Source: Bradyrhizobium elkanii USDA 76 (GTDB lineage: Bacteria; Pseudomonadota; Alphaproteobacteria; Rhizobiales; Xanthobacteraceae). Taken from it: 64,000 nt of DNA. Location: NCBI RefSeq assembly GCF_023278185.1, contig NZ_CP066356.1:7184001-7248000 (forward strand). The letters run 5' to 3'. The translations under genes were made by a program, and so were the position numbers. The notes beneath the pieces are model-generated. The model worked only from the letters and a program-made list of their open reading frames with translations. It was not told the origin of the DNA and did not search any database. This document shows, in pieces, positions 10,728 through 19,226 of the stretch. Every line of letters begins with the position of its first letter. Within the stretch, counting starts at the first letter, position 1.

Positions 10728-11602
10728 TTCCAGCCATGAACATCGTTGCATGGAGTCAAAAAGCTCCATGGCCCGAAGATCGACAGGTCGAGCAAGACCT
10801 CATCATATCCAGGGCACTCGTTGAAATCTTCAAGGATGATTATCTGAAGAAAGAGCTGCGGTTCCGCGGAGGCACCGCTCTAAACAAGCTGCACTTCCCA
10901 AGCGCCTATCGGTACTCGGAAGACATAGATCTCACGCGCACGACGGAAGGCCCCGTGGGCCCAATTCTGGACCATCTCCGGGCTGTCCTGGAGCCATGGA
11001 TGGGGCGGGCGCATTACGACCTCGGAGAGATAGGGCCTCGGCTTACTTTCACTATCAAGCCCGAAGATGAAAACGCCTCTCAGCCGATCCGCGTCAAAGT
11101 CGAGATCGCCACACGAGAGCGCATTGCTTATGACGGGGCAAAGTCGTTTCCGTTCCAGGTCAAGAATCCCTGGTTCAATGACAAGGCGGACATTGCATCA
11201 TTCAGCCGGGAGGAAATCCTGGCAACGAAGCTCCGCGCGCTTCTCCAACGTGACAAGGGCCGGGGCCTCGTCGACCTTGCCAAAGCTGTTGCGTTGCTCG
11301 ACGGACTAGACGCCGCACGCATCGTGGAGCTGTTGGGCAAATATCTAGGTGCTTCCGGCCAAGCCATTTCCCGCGCCGAGGCCGAGGAGCGCATGTGGGC
11401 GAAGCTGGAAGATCCATCGTTTTTGGCCGACGTGCGCCCGCTACTTGCCGCGGACGACGCCGAGGATTTTGATGCCGAAGCCGAGCGCGCCGCGTTCGTT
11501 ACGGTCTTTACGAAGCTTGTAAAACGTATCCCCGGCCACGCCTGGGCTGAGACGTCCGCCATGGCGAAGCAGTTCGAAATGCCTGAGCTGGCCAGCACCT
11601 GA
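10724..11602 (+). CDS. AbiEii-family nucleotidyltransferase toxin (second system)
   Basis: 292 residues, coupled to the antitoxin by a 4-bp overlap; a second in-frame ATG lies at 10736. LRFRGGTALNKLHFPSAYRY then SEDIDLTRT provides the GGTxLxK...SEDIDL nucleotidyltransferase motif with paired metal-binding acids. FSREEILATKLRALLQRDKG is the conserved third block carrying the KxRAxxxRxKxRDhhD-like pattern. This toxin belongs to the nucleotidyltransferase AbiEii/AbiGii group and is predicted to modify RNA and stop growth. The C-terminal ~60 residues are acidic. No damage is visible. Confidence 0.87.
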   Translation: MIPAMNIVAWSQKAPWPEDRQVEQDLIISRALVEIFKDDYLKKELRFRGGTALNKLHFPSAYRYSEDIDLTRTTEGPVGPILDHLRAVLEPWMGRAHYDLGEIGPRLTFTIKPEDENASQPIRVKVEIATRERIAYDGAKSFPFQVKNPWFNDKADIASFSREEILATKLRALLQRDKGRGLVDLAKAVALLDGLDAARIVELLGKYLGASGQAISRAEAEERMWAKLEDPSFLADVRPLLAADDAEDFDAEAERAAFVTVFTKLVKRIPGHAWAETSAMAKQFEMPELAST

Positions 11603-11683
11603 CCCTATGACTCACCCCAGTGCACCGACCGCTTTTGCTGCTCCGGCCACGTACGAACTTCATTCGTTAGGCTCGAAGGCGTT

Positions 11684-12039
11684 TCAGCAGTTGTGCGTTA
11701 AGCCGCTCGGGATGTGGGAAGCGACGTGATGGTTCGTGGGACGCTGCGAAACTAGCTCGGCGGCATCGTGAGCCAGGGCGCGAAACAACTTACCGATCCC
11801 GTAGCCGCGGCCCGTGCGGCGGTCGAGCCGCGACGCGCCGTGGGATGCAGCGACCCGCAATGCGCCGGAGTCTTCAAGGCCGGCAAACTCCGAATTTTCC
11901 CGCAGGCTTGCAAGCACCGCTCGCCCGGCGTCGGCAACGACGAATTCGAAGGCGCCATTGCTGGCAGCGTATACGTCAGTTCGTAGACGAAGCAGTCATA
12001 CAGCTTGCGCTTCTGCTTCTTCCCCTCCGCCATCAGCAA
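11684..12039 (-). pseudogene. Decayed GHKL/histidine-kinase-like ATPase fragment
   Basis: Two minus-strand frames complement each other. One carries KRKLYDCFVYELTYTLPA, resembling an N-box helix. The other continues AASNGAFEFVVADAGRAVLA and then GRGYGIGKLFRALAHDAAEL, with D-x-G and GxGxG-like boxes of GHKL ATPases. The N-terminus is missing and a frameshift lies near 11990. It is a remnant; a role as anti-sigma or sensor ATPase is guessed from the boxes only. Confidence 0.4.
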
Positions 12040-12334
12040 TGACGCGGATTTCGTGGCTCGCGCGGAGCTCGTCCATATCGGTTATCTCGAGGATTTGTCC
12101 GGCCTTGAGTTCCTCGACATAATCCTCGATCGCGATTTGCGCGTAGGCTTGCTTACGACCCGATTTCAGCCCGATCCCGAAATACCCCACTTCGACGCTC
12201 TCTTCCGGGCTAAGTATATCCGGCAACGTGATGTGAAGGTCCGATGCATTCCCCTTCACCAGTGGCGTAACGGCAAAGGCTGGCAGCGATGACGCCCCGC
12301 ATCGCCGCCCGATGATTGTAATGGTAAGCGCCAT
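11996..12334 (-). CDS. Hypothetical protein
   Basis: 112 residues from an ATG at 12334 (an alternative GTG lies at 12346). The protein begins MALTITIIGRRCGASSLP and contains LHITLPDILSPEESVEVGYF and a charged tail, QIAIEDYVEELKAGQILEIT. I do not recognise it. Its end overlaps the decayed ATPase frame, and the two may once have formed an operon or a single longer gene. No signal peptide or membrane segment is seen. Confidence 0.4.
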   Translation of the reverse strand: MALTITIIGRRCGASSLPAFAVTPLVKGNASDLHITLPDILSPEESVEVGYFGIGLKSGRKQAYAQIAIEDYVEELKAGQILEITDMDELRASHEIRVIADGGGEEAEAQAV

Positions 12335-12342
12335 CTCTGAAA

Positions 12343-12531
12343 TCACGACGGGTGGATGGGCGCCCTACATACCAGCAGGTCAGCGCGATCTCGGTCTGCT
12401 CTTTCTGGCTGACCAACGCGCCGTTCGTAATTGGCGGCCAACTGCAACAAGCGCTTTTTGATGAACGGGTCAGCTTGCTCAGCAAGTTCCCGGACGGTTC
12501 GCGCCCTCTCTCTACAAAACTCGTCGTCCAT
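12343..12531 (-). CDS. Small hypothetical protein of a Bradyrhizobium-type family
   Basis: 62 residues starting MDDEFCRERARTVRELAEQA and continuing DPFIKKRLLQLAANYERR. Small helical proteins of this pattern are very common in Bradyrhizobium; function unknown. The C-terminal ~15 residues (VCRAPIHPS) look atypical and may reflect a frame change at the 3' end. It lies just upstream of the hypothetical gene ending at 11996. Confidence 0.55.
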   Translation of the reverse strand: MDDEFCRERARTVRELAEQADPFIKKRLLQLAANYERRVGQPERADRDRADLLVCRAPIHPS

Positions 12532-12705
12532 AGTACCCCACCGAAACTGCCTTCCGGATAATGCCCGTGAAGAAGTGGGGCTGCATATGACCCAGGTTAC
12601 ACTGCAAGATATTTTCCGCAGTTTTGATCGATGCCGCGCGAGATCGATAGCACTTTTGCCAAGGTCAGCTGCTGTGCGCGCCTCGCACCTGGTCGGGCTC
12701 CCGCT

Positions 12706-13170
12706 TCATGCTGTACGTCGATTGAATCCACCTTTCCTGCGGCGTCGCCGCGGCCTCTGACGAAGACTGCGGGGAGTAAGTGATTTTGCCGCATCTGTGA
12801 CCGCTTGCGCAGCGACTTCGCTGCGCGAGGAGTCGATCGTTGATCGAGGTGACTCTCTTTGATCGGCGACGGCCCTTTCGAGCGCAGAGAGGAATTGCCG
12901 GCCGTCTTCCGTAATTTCCCAGCCGAACGCATCGCGAAAGACATACTTCGCCGAAAAGATATTCAGGTCCGGCGCATGTTCGGCCAACCGCTTCATGCGA
13001 TCGGTCCAGTCACGGCCGCTGTTCATCAGGATCTCCACGGCGCGTCGGACTTCGGCAACGGAAGCCCGCCCGCCAGGCTGGCCGGCCAATACTTTCAGGA
13101 CGGTCAGCTGGAAGGACACTTGCCGTGTCTCCGATGGCTGTGTGTGTGCAGTTCCCCTGCAATGGATCAA
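12706..13170 (-). CDS. Hypothetical protein with a winged-helix-like region
   Basis: 154 residues read from a TTG at 13170; no better start is in frame. The conserved body is RQVSFQLTVLKVLAGQPGGR, then SVAEVRRAVEILMNSGRDWT and FSAKYVFRDAFGWEITEDGR, which reads like a winged-helix restriction-system or regulator fragment and recurs in Bradyrhizobium. The last ~40 residues are Arg-rich (RQRPRRRRRKGG). Function unknown; it may bind nucleic acid. Confidence 0.55.
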   Translation of the reverse strand: MIHCRGTAHTQPSETRQVSFQLTVLKVLAGQPGGRASVAEVRRAVEILMNSGRDWTDRMKRLAEHAPDLNIFSAKYVFRDAFGWEITEDGRQFLSALERAVADQRESPRSTIDSSRSEVAAQAVTDAAKSLTPRSLRQRPRRRRRKGGFNRRTA

Positions 13171-13734
13171 TGTCAGGGGCGGATCGTCAACAGCACGACG
13201 CCGTTAACCTCAACTATATTGGCTAATCCCGCGGGGCCAGCTCCTGGGATTTGACCTCGCCCTCGCTCAAGCTAATGCACGACTCTTCATCGAGGGCCGG
13301 TACGTCAGCGTAGCAGGACAGACCCGCAGCCGGAGCGCCGCGCGCCCATTGTCCATAACGGACGAACTCCACTATGGGAGCTCCTCCACACGCTACAGCA
13401 TCGCTCTTAGATCGTGAGCGCCGGTCGGCGCATCGTGACTTCAGGCGATACATGCACCTCTCGACCTGTCGGGCACGAGCGTACGGTTCGGACCGTTCAT
13501 TGCTACCGACGATTTCCCGCCACGCCCAATCTGCACGAGGAAAGAAAAAAGCTGGAACTGCCCCGGCATTGGAGATCGACGGCTTGAATCAAGCCTTTAA
13601 GCAGTATTGCGGCATAGCCTTGGTTGGAAACGACAGTCGTACGGCAAGCGTCCGGTGCACCGGTGACGAGACATCGCCAGACGCTGGTACGAGAATCCGC
13701 CTAGCAGGCAGACGCTTTCCGGAGGCGAACTGGA
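13171..13734. other. Intergenic stretch without a recognisable gene
   Basis: No reading frame of convincing protein character was found on either strand, and no obvious repeat. Confidence 0.5.
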
Positions 13735-13935
13735 TCAGCCAACCCTTAGATCCTCGGCTGACATTTTGCCCGAACGGCCTGCCTTGAGCTGGTAACTTAC
13801 CCGGGCACCCTCTTCGAGGGTGGTGTAACCGGCCTTTTCGACGGCGCTGATGTGCACGAAGACATCGGCACTTCCGTCCTCCGGCCGAATAAAGCCATAA
13901 CCTTTGGTCGAATTGAACCACTTCACAATACCCAT
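13735..13935 (-). CDS. CspA-family cold-shock protein
   Basis: 66 residues from the ATG at 13935, beginning MGIVKWFNSTKGYGFIRPED. The KGYGFI (RNP1) and DVFVHISA (RNP2) motifs of the five-stranded cold-shock OB fold are complete, and the length is the family norm. Such proteins bind single-stranded RNA/DNA and melt mRNA structure; rhizobia carry many copies, not all cold-induced. The gene stands alone, about 1.9 kb upstream on the same strand of nothing related. It is intact. Confidence 0.93.
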   Translation of the reverse strand: MGIVKWFNSTKGYGFIRPEDGSADVFVHISAVEKAGYTTLEEGARVSYQLKAGRSGKMSAEDLRVG

Positions 13936-14160
13936 TGCCACGGCGGCATCTCCATAAGTGAACCGTTGTGATCTAGCGAAGAGTCTCGCAGCCATCAAGG
14001 TGGACAAAGAGACGCCGGTTCGCTGCACCCGTCACGTCCGCGACCTCTTTGTCGTATAACCTACGCGGCCCGAACGCTCTGCGCAGCCGGCAGCAAGACC
14101 TAATGCTGAAGCCAGTTCGCCTCAGGGCCTCGGAATCCGAATGACGTCTGAACCTTCGAC

Positions 14161-15789
14161 TCATTCATCGCGCGTGACCGCGTTACAGGAGAGTTGCAGA
14201 GCGGAGATCATGGCACGCTCATCCGCAGCCGAGCTGGAGCGAATGGTGCGGTCGCCCTTGCAGAACCAGGCGGCCGTAAACTCCTTCGCACAGCCCGGAG
14301 CAGGATCACCGATCCGCGCCGTGCCTGCACTGAAAGTGCATGCGTCCTTGCCGTTACAGGCTGCTGCAACCGCACCCGTGGCGTTGCCACGCGCCGAGAT
14401 CCAGCGGCAATTGCCGCCATACGTGGCAGAAACGACCGAAATACCTGATTGGGTGACGGCATCCCCGGCCGCATCACGCAGCGCATACGTTGCGGCCGCG
14501 CCGACGAGAGCGGCAAGGCCAATGCTTCCCAATCGTACCAGGCGCCTGCGCTGTTCTGGCGAGGCCGCCTGATAGCAGCTGCGAATTCGTCTTCGGGCCG
14601 GTACCTCCAAGCCAAAATGCAGCAGGATCGCGACGCAGGTGGCCAGAGTGAAAGCAAGCGCGAGCGCGCCGAGATGGCCCAGCAGTTGGCTTGCGGTTTC
14701 CCAACGTACCACCGGAAAACGCTGGTAGATAATGATGTGTACAAGATAAAGCGCAAAGCTGGCCTCTCCGAGGAAGACGAGCCACCTTGCCGACAACAGC
14801 CGTCCTGCACTGCTGACGGGCTGAGCCGCCGCGACAAGGATGAGCGCAATCGGTGCCGCCAGAGCGATATTGTTGCGCCCAATATCGAACAGGCTCATGG
14901 CCGCCCCAAATGGCGGCTTGTGGGCGGTAAACCAGAACACCCAGCCTATCGCGCCGACACCAACGATTGCGGCGATATCGAGCAAAGCTCGAGATGGTCT
15001 GAAATCCTGGGCCAGCCACGCTTCATGGAGCTTCGCCAAGCAACAGCCGAGGACGAATTCCCATACCCTGCAAAAGGGCGAAAAGTAGACGATCCAGAGG
15101 ATGAGCGTGTTCTTCCAGTTCGGCAGAGCCGCACCCGTCCCATAGGCATGAAGCGCAAACAGATTGATGCGGCCCTGAAGCATGTACACCGCAAGGTCGA
15201 TGCCAAGCTCGATTGTGCCTGCGCCAATCGCGCATAAGATCGCCGCCGGAGCAGTTCTGATCCGCGCAAGTACCGGGCAAACGAGCGGAAAAAAGAGATA
15301 GAAAAACCATTCGGTGCTGACTGACCAGGAGACGATGCCGATCTCTTCGTACTGCCAGACGGGGGCAACACCGGCTACATTTGCGAAGAACCAGGTTTGA
15401 ATCATCCCGAGTTGAAACGGGACAATGTGCCACGAAAATCCCTCGGTTGCCGCCTTAGTTCCGAGAAGCCATGGCCAGACCATCGGTCCGGTCAAGAGCT
15501 CAACGAGAAAGAGAACAACAAACAGAGGATAGATTCGGGCTATGCGCGCCACGAGAAATTCAGGGATCGCTTTGCGCGGGCTGCCGGCAATCGAGCTGCC
15601 ATAGTTATATTGAATGACAAAGCCACTCAACGTGAAGAAGACGGACATTCCGAACAGGCCCAGCGTCCCGATGCTGATATCGAGTGCAAGACTGGTACCC
15701 TCCAGGAACAGGCTTCCACCGTGAGACAATGCCACTGCTGCTGCCGCGACAAACCGGATTCCGGTCAGCGCGGGTATCTGCTTAACCAT
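14161..15789 (-). CDS. Acyltransferase-3 membrane enzyme with C-terminal lectin-like domain
   Basis: 542 residues. Residues 1-~410 are an OafA/NodX-type acyltransferase-3: ALTGIRFVAAAAVALSHGGS holds the family's N-terminal FxxA..VxxxH pattern, followed by about ten hydrophobic segments and SWSVSTEWFFYLFFPLVCPV. These inner-membrane enzymes O-acylate surface polysaccharides or Nod factors. After a single transmembrane helix (LGSIGLAALVGAAATYAL) the C-terminal ~95 residues contain ATYGGNCRW, GNATGAVAAACNGKDACTF and GDPAPGCAKEFTAAWFCKGD. This pattern, including the paired cysteines, is that of a rhamnose/galactose-binding (SUEL-type) lectin domain. The fusion suggests that the enzyme holds its glycan substrate on the periplasmic side; that is inference. 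Confidence 0.82.
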   Translation of the reverse strand: MVKQIPALTGIRFVAAAAVALSHGGSLFLEGTSLALDISIGTLGLFGMSVFFTLSGFVIQYNYGSSIAGSPRKAIPEFLVARIARIYPLFVVLFLVELLTGPMVWPWLLGTKAATEGFSWHIVPFQLGMIQTWFFANVAGVAPVWQYEEIGIVSWSVSTEWFFYLFFPLVCPVLARIRTAPAAILCAIGAGTIELGIDLAVYMLQGRINLFALHAYGTGAALPNWKNTLILWIVYFSPFCRVWEFVLGCCLAKLHEAWLAQDFRPSRALLDIAAIVGVGAIGWVFWFTAHKPPFGAAMSLFDIGRNNIALAAPIALILVAAAQPVSSAGRLLSARWLVFLGEASFALYLVHIIIYQRFPVVRWETASQLLGHLGALALAFTLATCVAILLHFGLEVPARRRIRSCYQAASPEQRRRLVRLGSIGLAALVGAAATYALRDAAGDAVTQSGISVVSATYGGNCRWISARGNATGAVAAACNGKDACTFSAGTARIGDPAPGCAKEFTAAWFCKGDRTIRSSSAADERAMISALQLSCNAVTRDE

Positions 15790-16438
15790 CGGTGTCGCTC
15801 GTCATTTGCGCGTTGGGTACAAATCCTGGCGATCGATGGCGCAAGGGCAGTCTGCTGGAGAAGGAACGCGATAGCGGCCATGAGGACCGATCGCATTGCG
15901 CGAGCCTGCCATGCGACCAGCCAGGTTCCTTCGGTAGCTCAAATCAAAATCAGAGCGACCGCAGCACCTTATTGGCAAGCCCGCTAACGCTGAAACTCTG
16001 CCTTCTGGTAGGGGGATCGGATTCGAATATTCCGCGCTCGACCGGCTCCGGCGCAAGGGACGTCCCTTGACCGGTCGCCGCCATACTTGCTGAACCCGTG
16101 CTTGCTCCCGGAGCGCTTTCCTAAAATGACGAGCCGTTGCCAGCCAATTTGCTCGCTGCGTTGGGCGCCGAAAGTGCCCGATGCAAGTCCAGGTCAGCGC
16201 AGAGCAAGGAACTGCATTGGCGACGCGCGACAAAGCCCAGCTCCAGTTACAGCGGATCCAAACGCCAGATCGGGTCCTTTGGTATGGTAGCGCCAGTCTG
16301 AGCTGCGCTTTCAATTTCTTTGACAGCAACGGTCAAGGAATCTCGCTGCGGATTGGTGCAGCAACTCATTATTCTTTTCCTGCACGACTGGCCGCGCCTT
16401 CGCTTGGCCTGGCGTGCCAGAGAAGGAAAGGAAACGTG
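15790..16438. other. Intergenic stretch upstream of the peptide gene
   Basis: No convincing gene. A strong ribosome binding site (AGAAGGAAAGGAAAC, 16421-16435) closes it and serves the small peptide gene at 16439. Confidence 0.5.
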
Positions 16439-16507
16439 ATGACAAAGAAGATCGCTGAGATCAAGACCACCATCCGCACCACCACTCCGTACACGGGTAC
16501 GCTTTAG
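16439..16507 (+). CDS. Putative 22-residue peptide, possible modified-peptide precursor
   Basis: ATG at 16439, stop at 16507. The peptide starts MTKKIAEIKTTIRTTTPY and ends TGTL; it is rich in Thr (8 of 22) and Lys/Ile. An AGGAAAGGAAAC Shine-Dalgarno sits at the right distance. It is followed by a strong hairpin (16563-16589) and then a large TPR protein gene in the same direction. The architecture recalls short leader or precursor peptides followed by an attenuating terminator and processing genes. It has no Cys or Ser, so dehydration of Thr would be the main lanthipeptide-like option. Function unknown; a fortuitous open frame cannot be excluded. Confidence 0.5.
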   Translation: MTKKIAEIKTTIRTTTPYTGTL

Positions 16508-16562
16508 GGTTGGTTCGACGGGTGCCTTGAATGCATCCACCTGATGAGAGCATAGCGGCATC

Positions 16563-16589
16563 GGAGGGTGGTCCTTGCGACCACCCTCC
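16563..16589 (+). terminator. Strong hairpin between peptide gene and TPR gene
   Basis: A perfect 11-bp stem, GGAGGGTGGTC / GACCACCCTCC, with a 5-nt loop (CTTGC), is followed by a short TTT. It lies 55 bp after the peptide stop and 26 bp before the next start, so it could act as a partial terminator or attenuator that favours peptide transcripts over the large downstream gene. Confidence 0.65.
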
Positions 16590-16615
16590 TTTGTGAGACG
16601 TTTCGGGAGAGTAAG

Positions 16616-18856
16616 ATGGTTGATTTGATCCAGCAGCGCATCGCTCCGTCCATATTGTCATCCGTCGAGATCAATCCGATCACGATCTTGAAGACGGAGC
16701 CTGGCATGGCACCGGTGCCGACGATCAAATCGGCACTCGCGAGCTCTAGTTCCGACCTTTCCGTCGTTGACGGCGACTGGCGGATCGGCGGCTATCTTGC
16801 CGGCCTGCAAGAGCTGATCGACGCCGAACTGCGGTGGGCCGATGAGAATAGGCCAAAACTGGTTGAGACGGCCCAGCAATCCTTGAAGCGGCTGTTTCCT
16901 CTCTTGGTCAGCGATGCCTTTACCGTGCCGAAGGATCTCACCAATACCTCAAGTAAAGAGGAGCGTACACGCTTCTATCATCATGAATATCAAAACAAGC
17001 TCCTGGTCGGGTTAGCCGAATTCCTGATCCGGTGCGCCCAAGAGCGCAACGAGCGTCACATCATCGTCATCGACCGGGCGGCCGCCCTGTCCGCCCCGGC
17101 CAAGAACCTGATCAAGCTGCTCGTCAGGCTGGACCACGATGCGCGCCTGTTTCGCTTTGTCCTGATCGATTACGAACAACGCCTCTATTTCCAGGACGCC
17201 AGCGAAGTTCATTTCGGCAGATATAGCTTGCAGGAACTGGGGCCGATCCTGGATCGGGAAGTCGCTGCGGAGAAACAGCGGCAGATTCATGAGGCAAGTG
17301 GCGGAAATCCACTGATTGCGGAGGCTTTAAGCACATGCGTAGCGGCCGGATTGCCGGTCATCGGCTACCTCGACCCCGTCGCGATAGTGGACCTTTATCT
17401 CGCCAGCCTCAACTCCGGGGAACGGCACAGCCTTCTCAAATCGTACATTGAATCCGACTGCACGACGCCTGATCTCATCGCGCAACGAAACTATGCAATT
17501 TTCGAGCAGACGACCGCAGATCATCTGCATGAGCAGTTGCACCGCGCTTGCCTGGACCGCTATCTGGCGGGCGAGGCGCCGCTCGTCATGCTTCATGCAC
17601 TATCGATACGGGACAAATACAAGCGTCTGGAACTGCTTGCAGAACCGAGTCAGATCCTCCAAAGCATCGGTTTGTACGATCTCTGGTTTGGCTATTTCGG
17701 TGAAATTTTCGCCGATCCTGCGCTCCGCACCTTCGGCCCGGGAGACGCTCCGGCAAACGCTGCCTTCATCAACGCGGCTTTTGTGCTGTATTCGCTCGGC
17801 TGCGGCCGGGTGTCGGTTCCCTATCTGGATGAATTCTACAAGGCATTCCCGAAGAGCCGATACACGCCAACGGTTCTCTATGCCCAATCGATGACGTATG
17901 GACGCTATCAGCAACCGGTCAATCTGACGGTCGCCGAAGAGTACGCGTTGCGAAACCTGGAGACCATCGAGCGGGATTTCAAGGATCACGACAAGTACGA
18001 TTATATCAAGGTGTTTGCAGAGAACGCTTATGCCTACATCAAGGCCAAGCAGGAGAAGTATGACGAAGCCCTCACCCTTTGTGCGGAAGGCCATGGCAAG
18101 ATGCTTAAGGCCTATGGCGGGGAGCGTTTCAAGCTTCACCAGTCGATTCTGATCTACAACACCAGTCAGGTCTATGAACTCGTCGACGATCTTCCTCGAG
18201 CTGAAAAGCAGCTGCGTGAGGCCATCGCCTACGATCCCTATTACGGCGAGTATCACAATGACCTGGGGAACTTGCTCTCGAAAGTGCCCGGAAGGGAAGC
18301 TGAGGCTCTACAGGCATATGCGCGCGCCATTGAGCTGTGTCCCCCCTATTACGAAGCCCATCTGAACAGGGCCGCACTTCGCAACAGAATGGGATATGCC
18401 GCAGGCGCCCTGGCCGATCTCGACAGAACGCTTGTCATCAAGCCAAACGAATGGCGAGCTCACTTCCAGAAGGGCAATATTTTGATGCGGCAAGATAGGC
18501 CGGAAGCTGCTCTGAAGTCTTATCTAGCGGCAGCCGATATCGATCCCAAGAATCCCGATTTACAGAGCAACCTCGGCCTTGCCTATTCCGAGCTTGGCAA
18601 GGCGAGCGAGAGCATCGCGCACTATCTTCGAGCCCTTGAACTCAATCCTCGGCATGCGCTCACGCACAACAATCTCGCCATCGAGTACTTCAACGAGGGT
18701 CGGCCAGATATGTCACTGAACCACGCCACGGTCGCAGTCGAGATTGGGGGAGATCCAGACTACCTCCTCACTCGTGAGCACATCCAGGCAAGTCTGCAAG
18801 CTGACCTGGCTTCGCGGCGCAACCGAGCTTCTGCGCCTTCCGCCGAACAGTCATGA
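16616..18856 (+). CDS. Large TPR protein with a degenerate STAND-like ATPase half
   Basis: 746 residues from the ATG at 16616 (GGGAGAG upstream). The N-terminal ~300 residues contain RHIIVIDRAAALSAPAKNLI (Walker-B-like), FRFVLIDYEQRLYF and EASGGNPLIAEALS, the GGNPL element that follows the nucleotide-binding core in STAND/BTAD-type ATPases; I see no Walker A loop. The C-terminal ~350 residues are at least six tetratricopeptide repeats, such as PEAALKSYLAAADIDPKNPD and LQSNLGLAYSELGKASESIA, predicted to bind a protein partner. No signal peptide. It follows the 22-residue peptide and hairpin and precedes an exporter-like MFS gene, so a scaffold, sensor or maturation role for the peptide is possible but unproven. 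Confidence 0.75.
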   Translation: MVDLIQQRIAPSILSSVEINPITILKTEPGMAPVPTIKSALASSSSDLSVVDGDWRIGGYLAGLQELIDAELRWADENRPKLVETAQQSLKRLFPLLVSDAFTVPKDLTNTSSKEERTRFYHHEYQNKLLVGLAEFLIRCAQERNERHIIVIDRAAALSAPAKNLIKLLVRLDHDARLFRFVLIDYEQRLYFQDASEVHFGRYSLQELGPILDREVAAEKQRQIHEASGGNPLIAEALSTCVAAGLPVIGYLDPVAIVDLYLASLNSGERHSLLKSYIESDCTTPDLIAQRNYAIFEQTTADHLHEQLHRACLDRYLAGEAPLVMLHALSIRDKYKRLELLAEPSQILQSIGLYDLWFGYFGEIFADPALRTFGPGDAPANAAFINAAFVLYSLGCGRVSVPYLDEFYKAFPKSRYTPTVLYAQSMTYGRYQQPVNLTVAEEYALRNLETIERDFKDHDKYDYIKVFAENAYAYIKAKQEKYDEALTLCAEGHGKMLKAYGGERFKLHQSILIYNTSQVYELVDDLPRAEKQLREAIAYDPYYGEYHNDLGNLLSKVPGREAEALQAYARAIELCPPYYEAHLNRAALRNRMGYAAGALADLDRTLVIKPNEWRAHFQKGNILMRQDRPEAALKSYLAAADIDPKNPDLQSNLGLAYSELGKASESIAHYLRALELNPRHALTHNNLAIEYFNEGRPDMSLNHATVAVEIGGDPDYLLTREHIQASLQADLASRRNRASAPSAEQS

Positions 18857-19072
18857 GCTTGCGGCTCATAGCATTGATTGCCGTCGAAGCCGACGACGTG
18901 CGGCAGGATCTCCAGGTTAATGGTAGCAGGCACCTGAAAGCTTAGGGCAGAGTCTGGCGGATCCTGTTGCGCGACAAGTGATGCAAATTCATAGGATCTG
19001 ACCAAGCAGGGGGAACCGCGTTGGCCAGCATTTGGTCCCGAAACACCGCCTGCCACAGACAGGGAGGCAGAT
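18857..19072. other. Spacer between the TPR gene and the next small reading frame
   Basis: No gene seen; it ends in a clear AGGGAGGCAG ribosome binding site. Confidence 0.4.
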
Positions 19073-19219
19073 ATGGTGCCTTTTGACCAGTCGCGCGGTT
19101 GGCGAGAGCGTTGGTTATGCCCCTTCTTTGTCATCCCATCGATGTCACGGCACGAGACCAGCGTCATCTTCGCTTCTGCATCAAGCGATATCCACACGAT
19201 GGCGTGTTCGATGAGCTAG
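19073..19219 (+). CDS. Putative small protein upstream of the MFS gene
   Basis: 48 codons from the ATG at 19073, preceded by AGGGAGGCAG at good spacing, and ending 7 bp before the MFS start. The product begins MVPFDQSRGWRERWLCPFFV and is Ser/Met-rich at the end. The frame may be a real small gene, a leader for the transporter, or chance; I do not recognise it. The good ribosome binding site and tight spacing are the only support. Confidence 0.3.
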   Translation: MVPFDQSRGWRERWLCPFFVIPSMSRHETSVIFASASSDIHTMACSMS

Positions 19220-19226
19220 GTTATAG

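Noticed and set aside
12468..12486. GTCAGCTTGCTCAGCAAG as a third tts box
   Set aside because: Only the first half fits; the TCGAAAGC half is absent and it lies inside a coding frame on the other strand.
13589..13921. Open frames overlapping the cold-shock gene
   Set aside because: They are other-frame images of the real cold-shock coding sequence.
14449..15237. Long plus-strand open frame across the acyltransferase gene
   Set aside because: Antisense to a clear membrane enzyme; no family character and biased by high GC.
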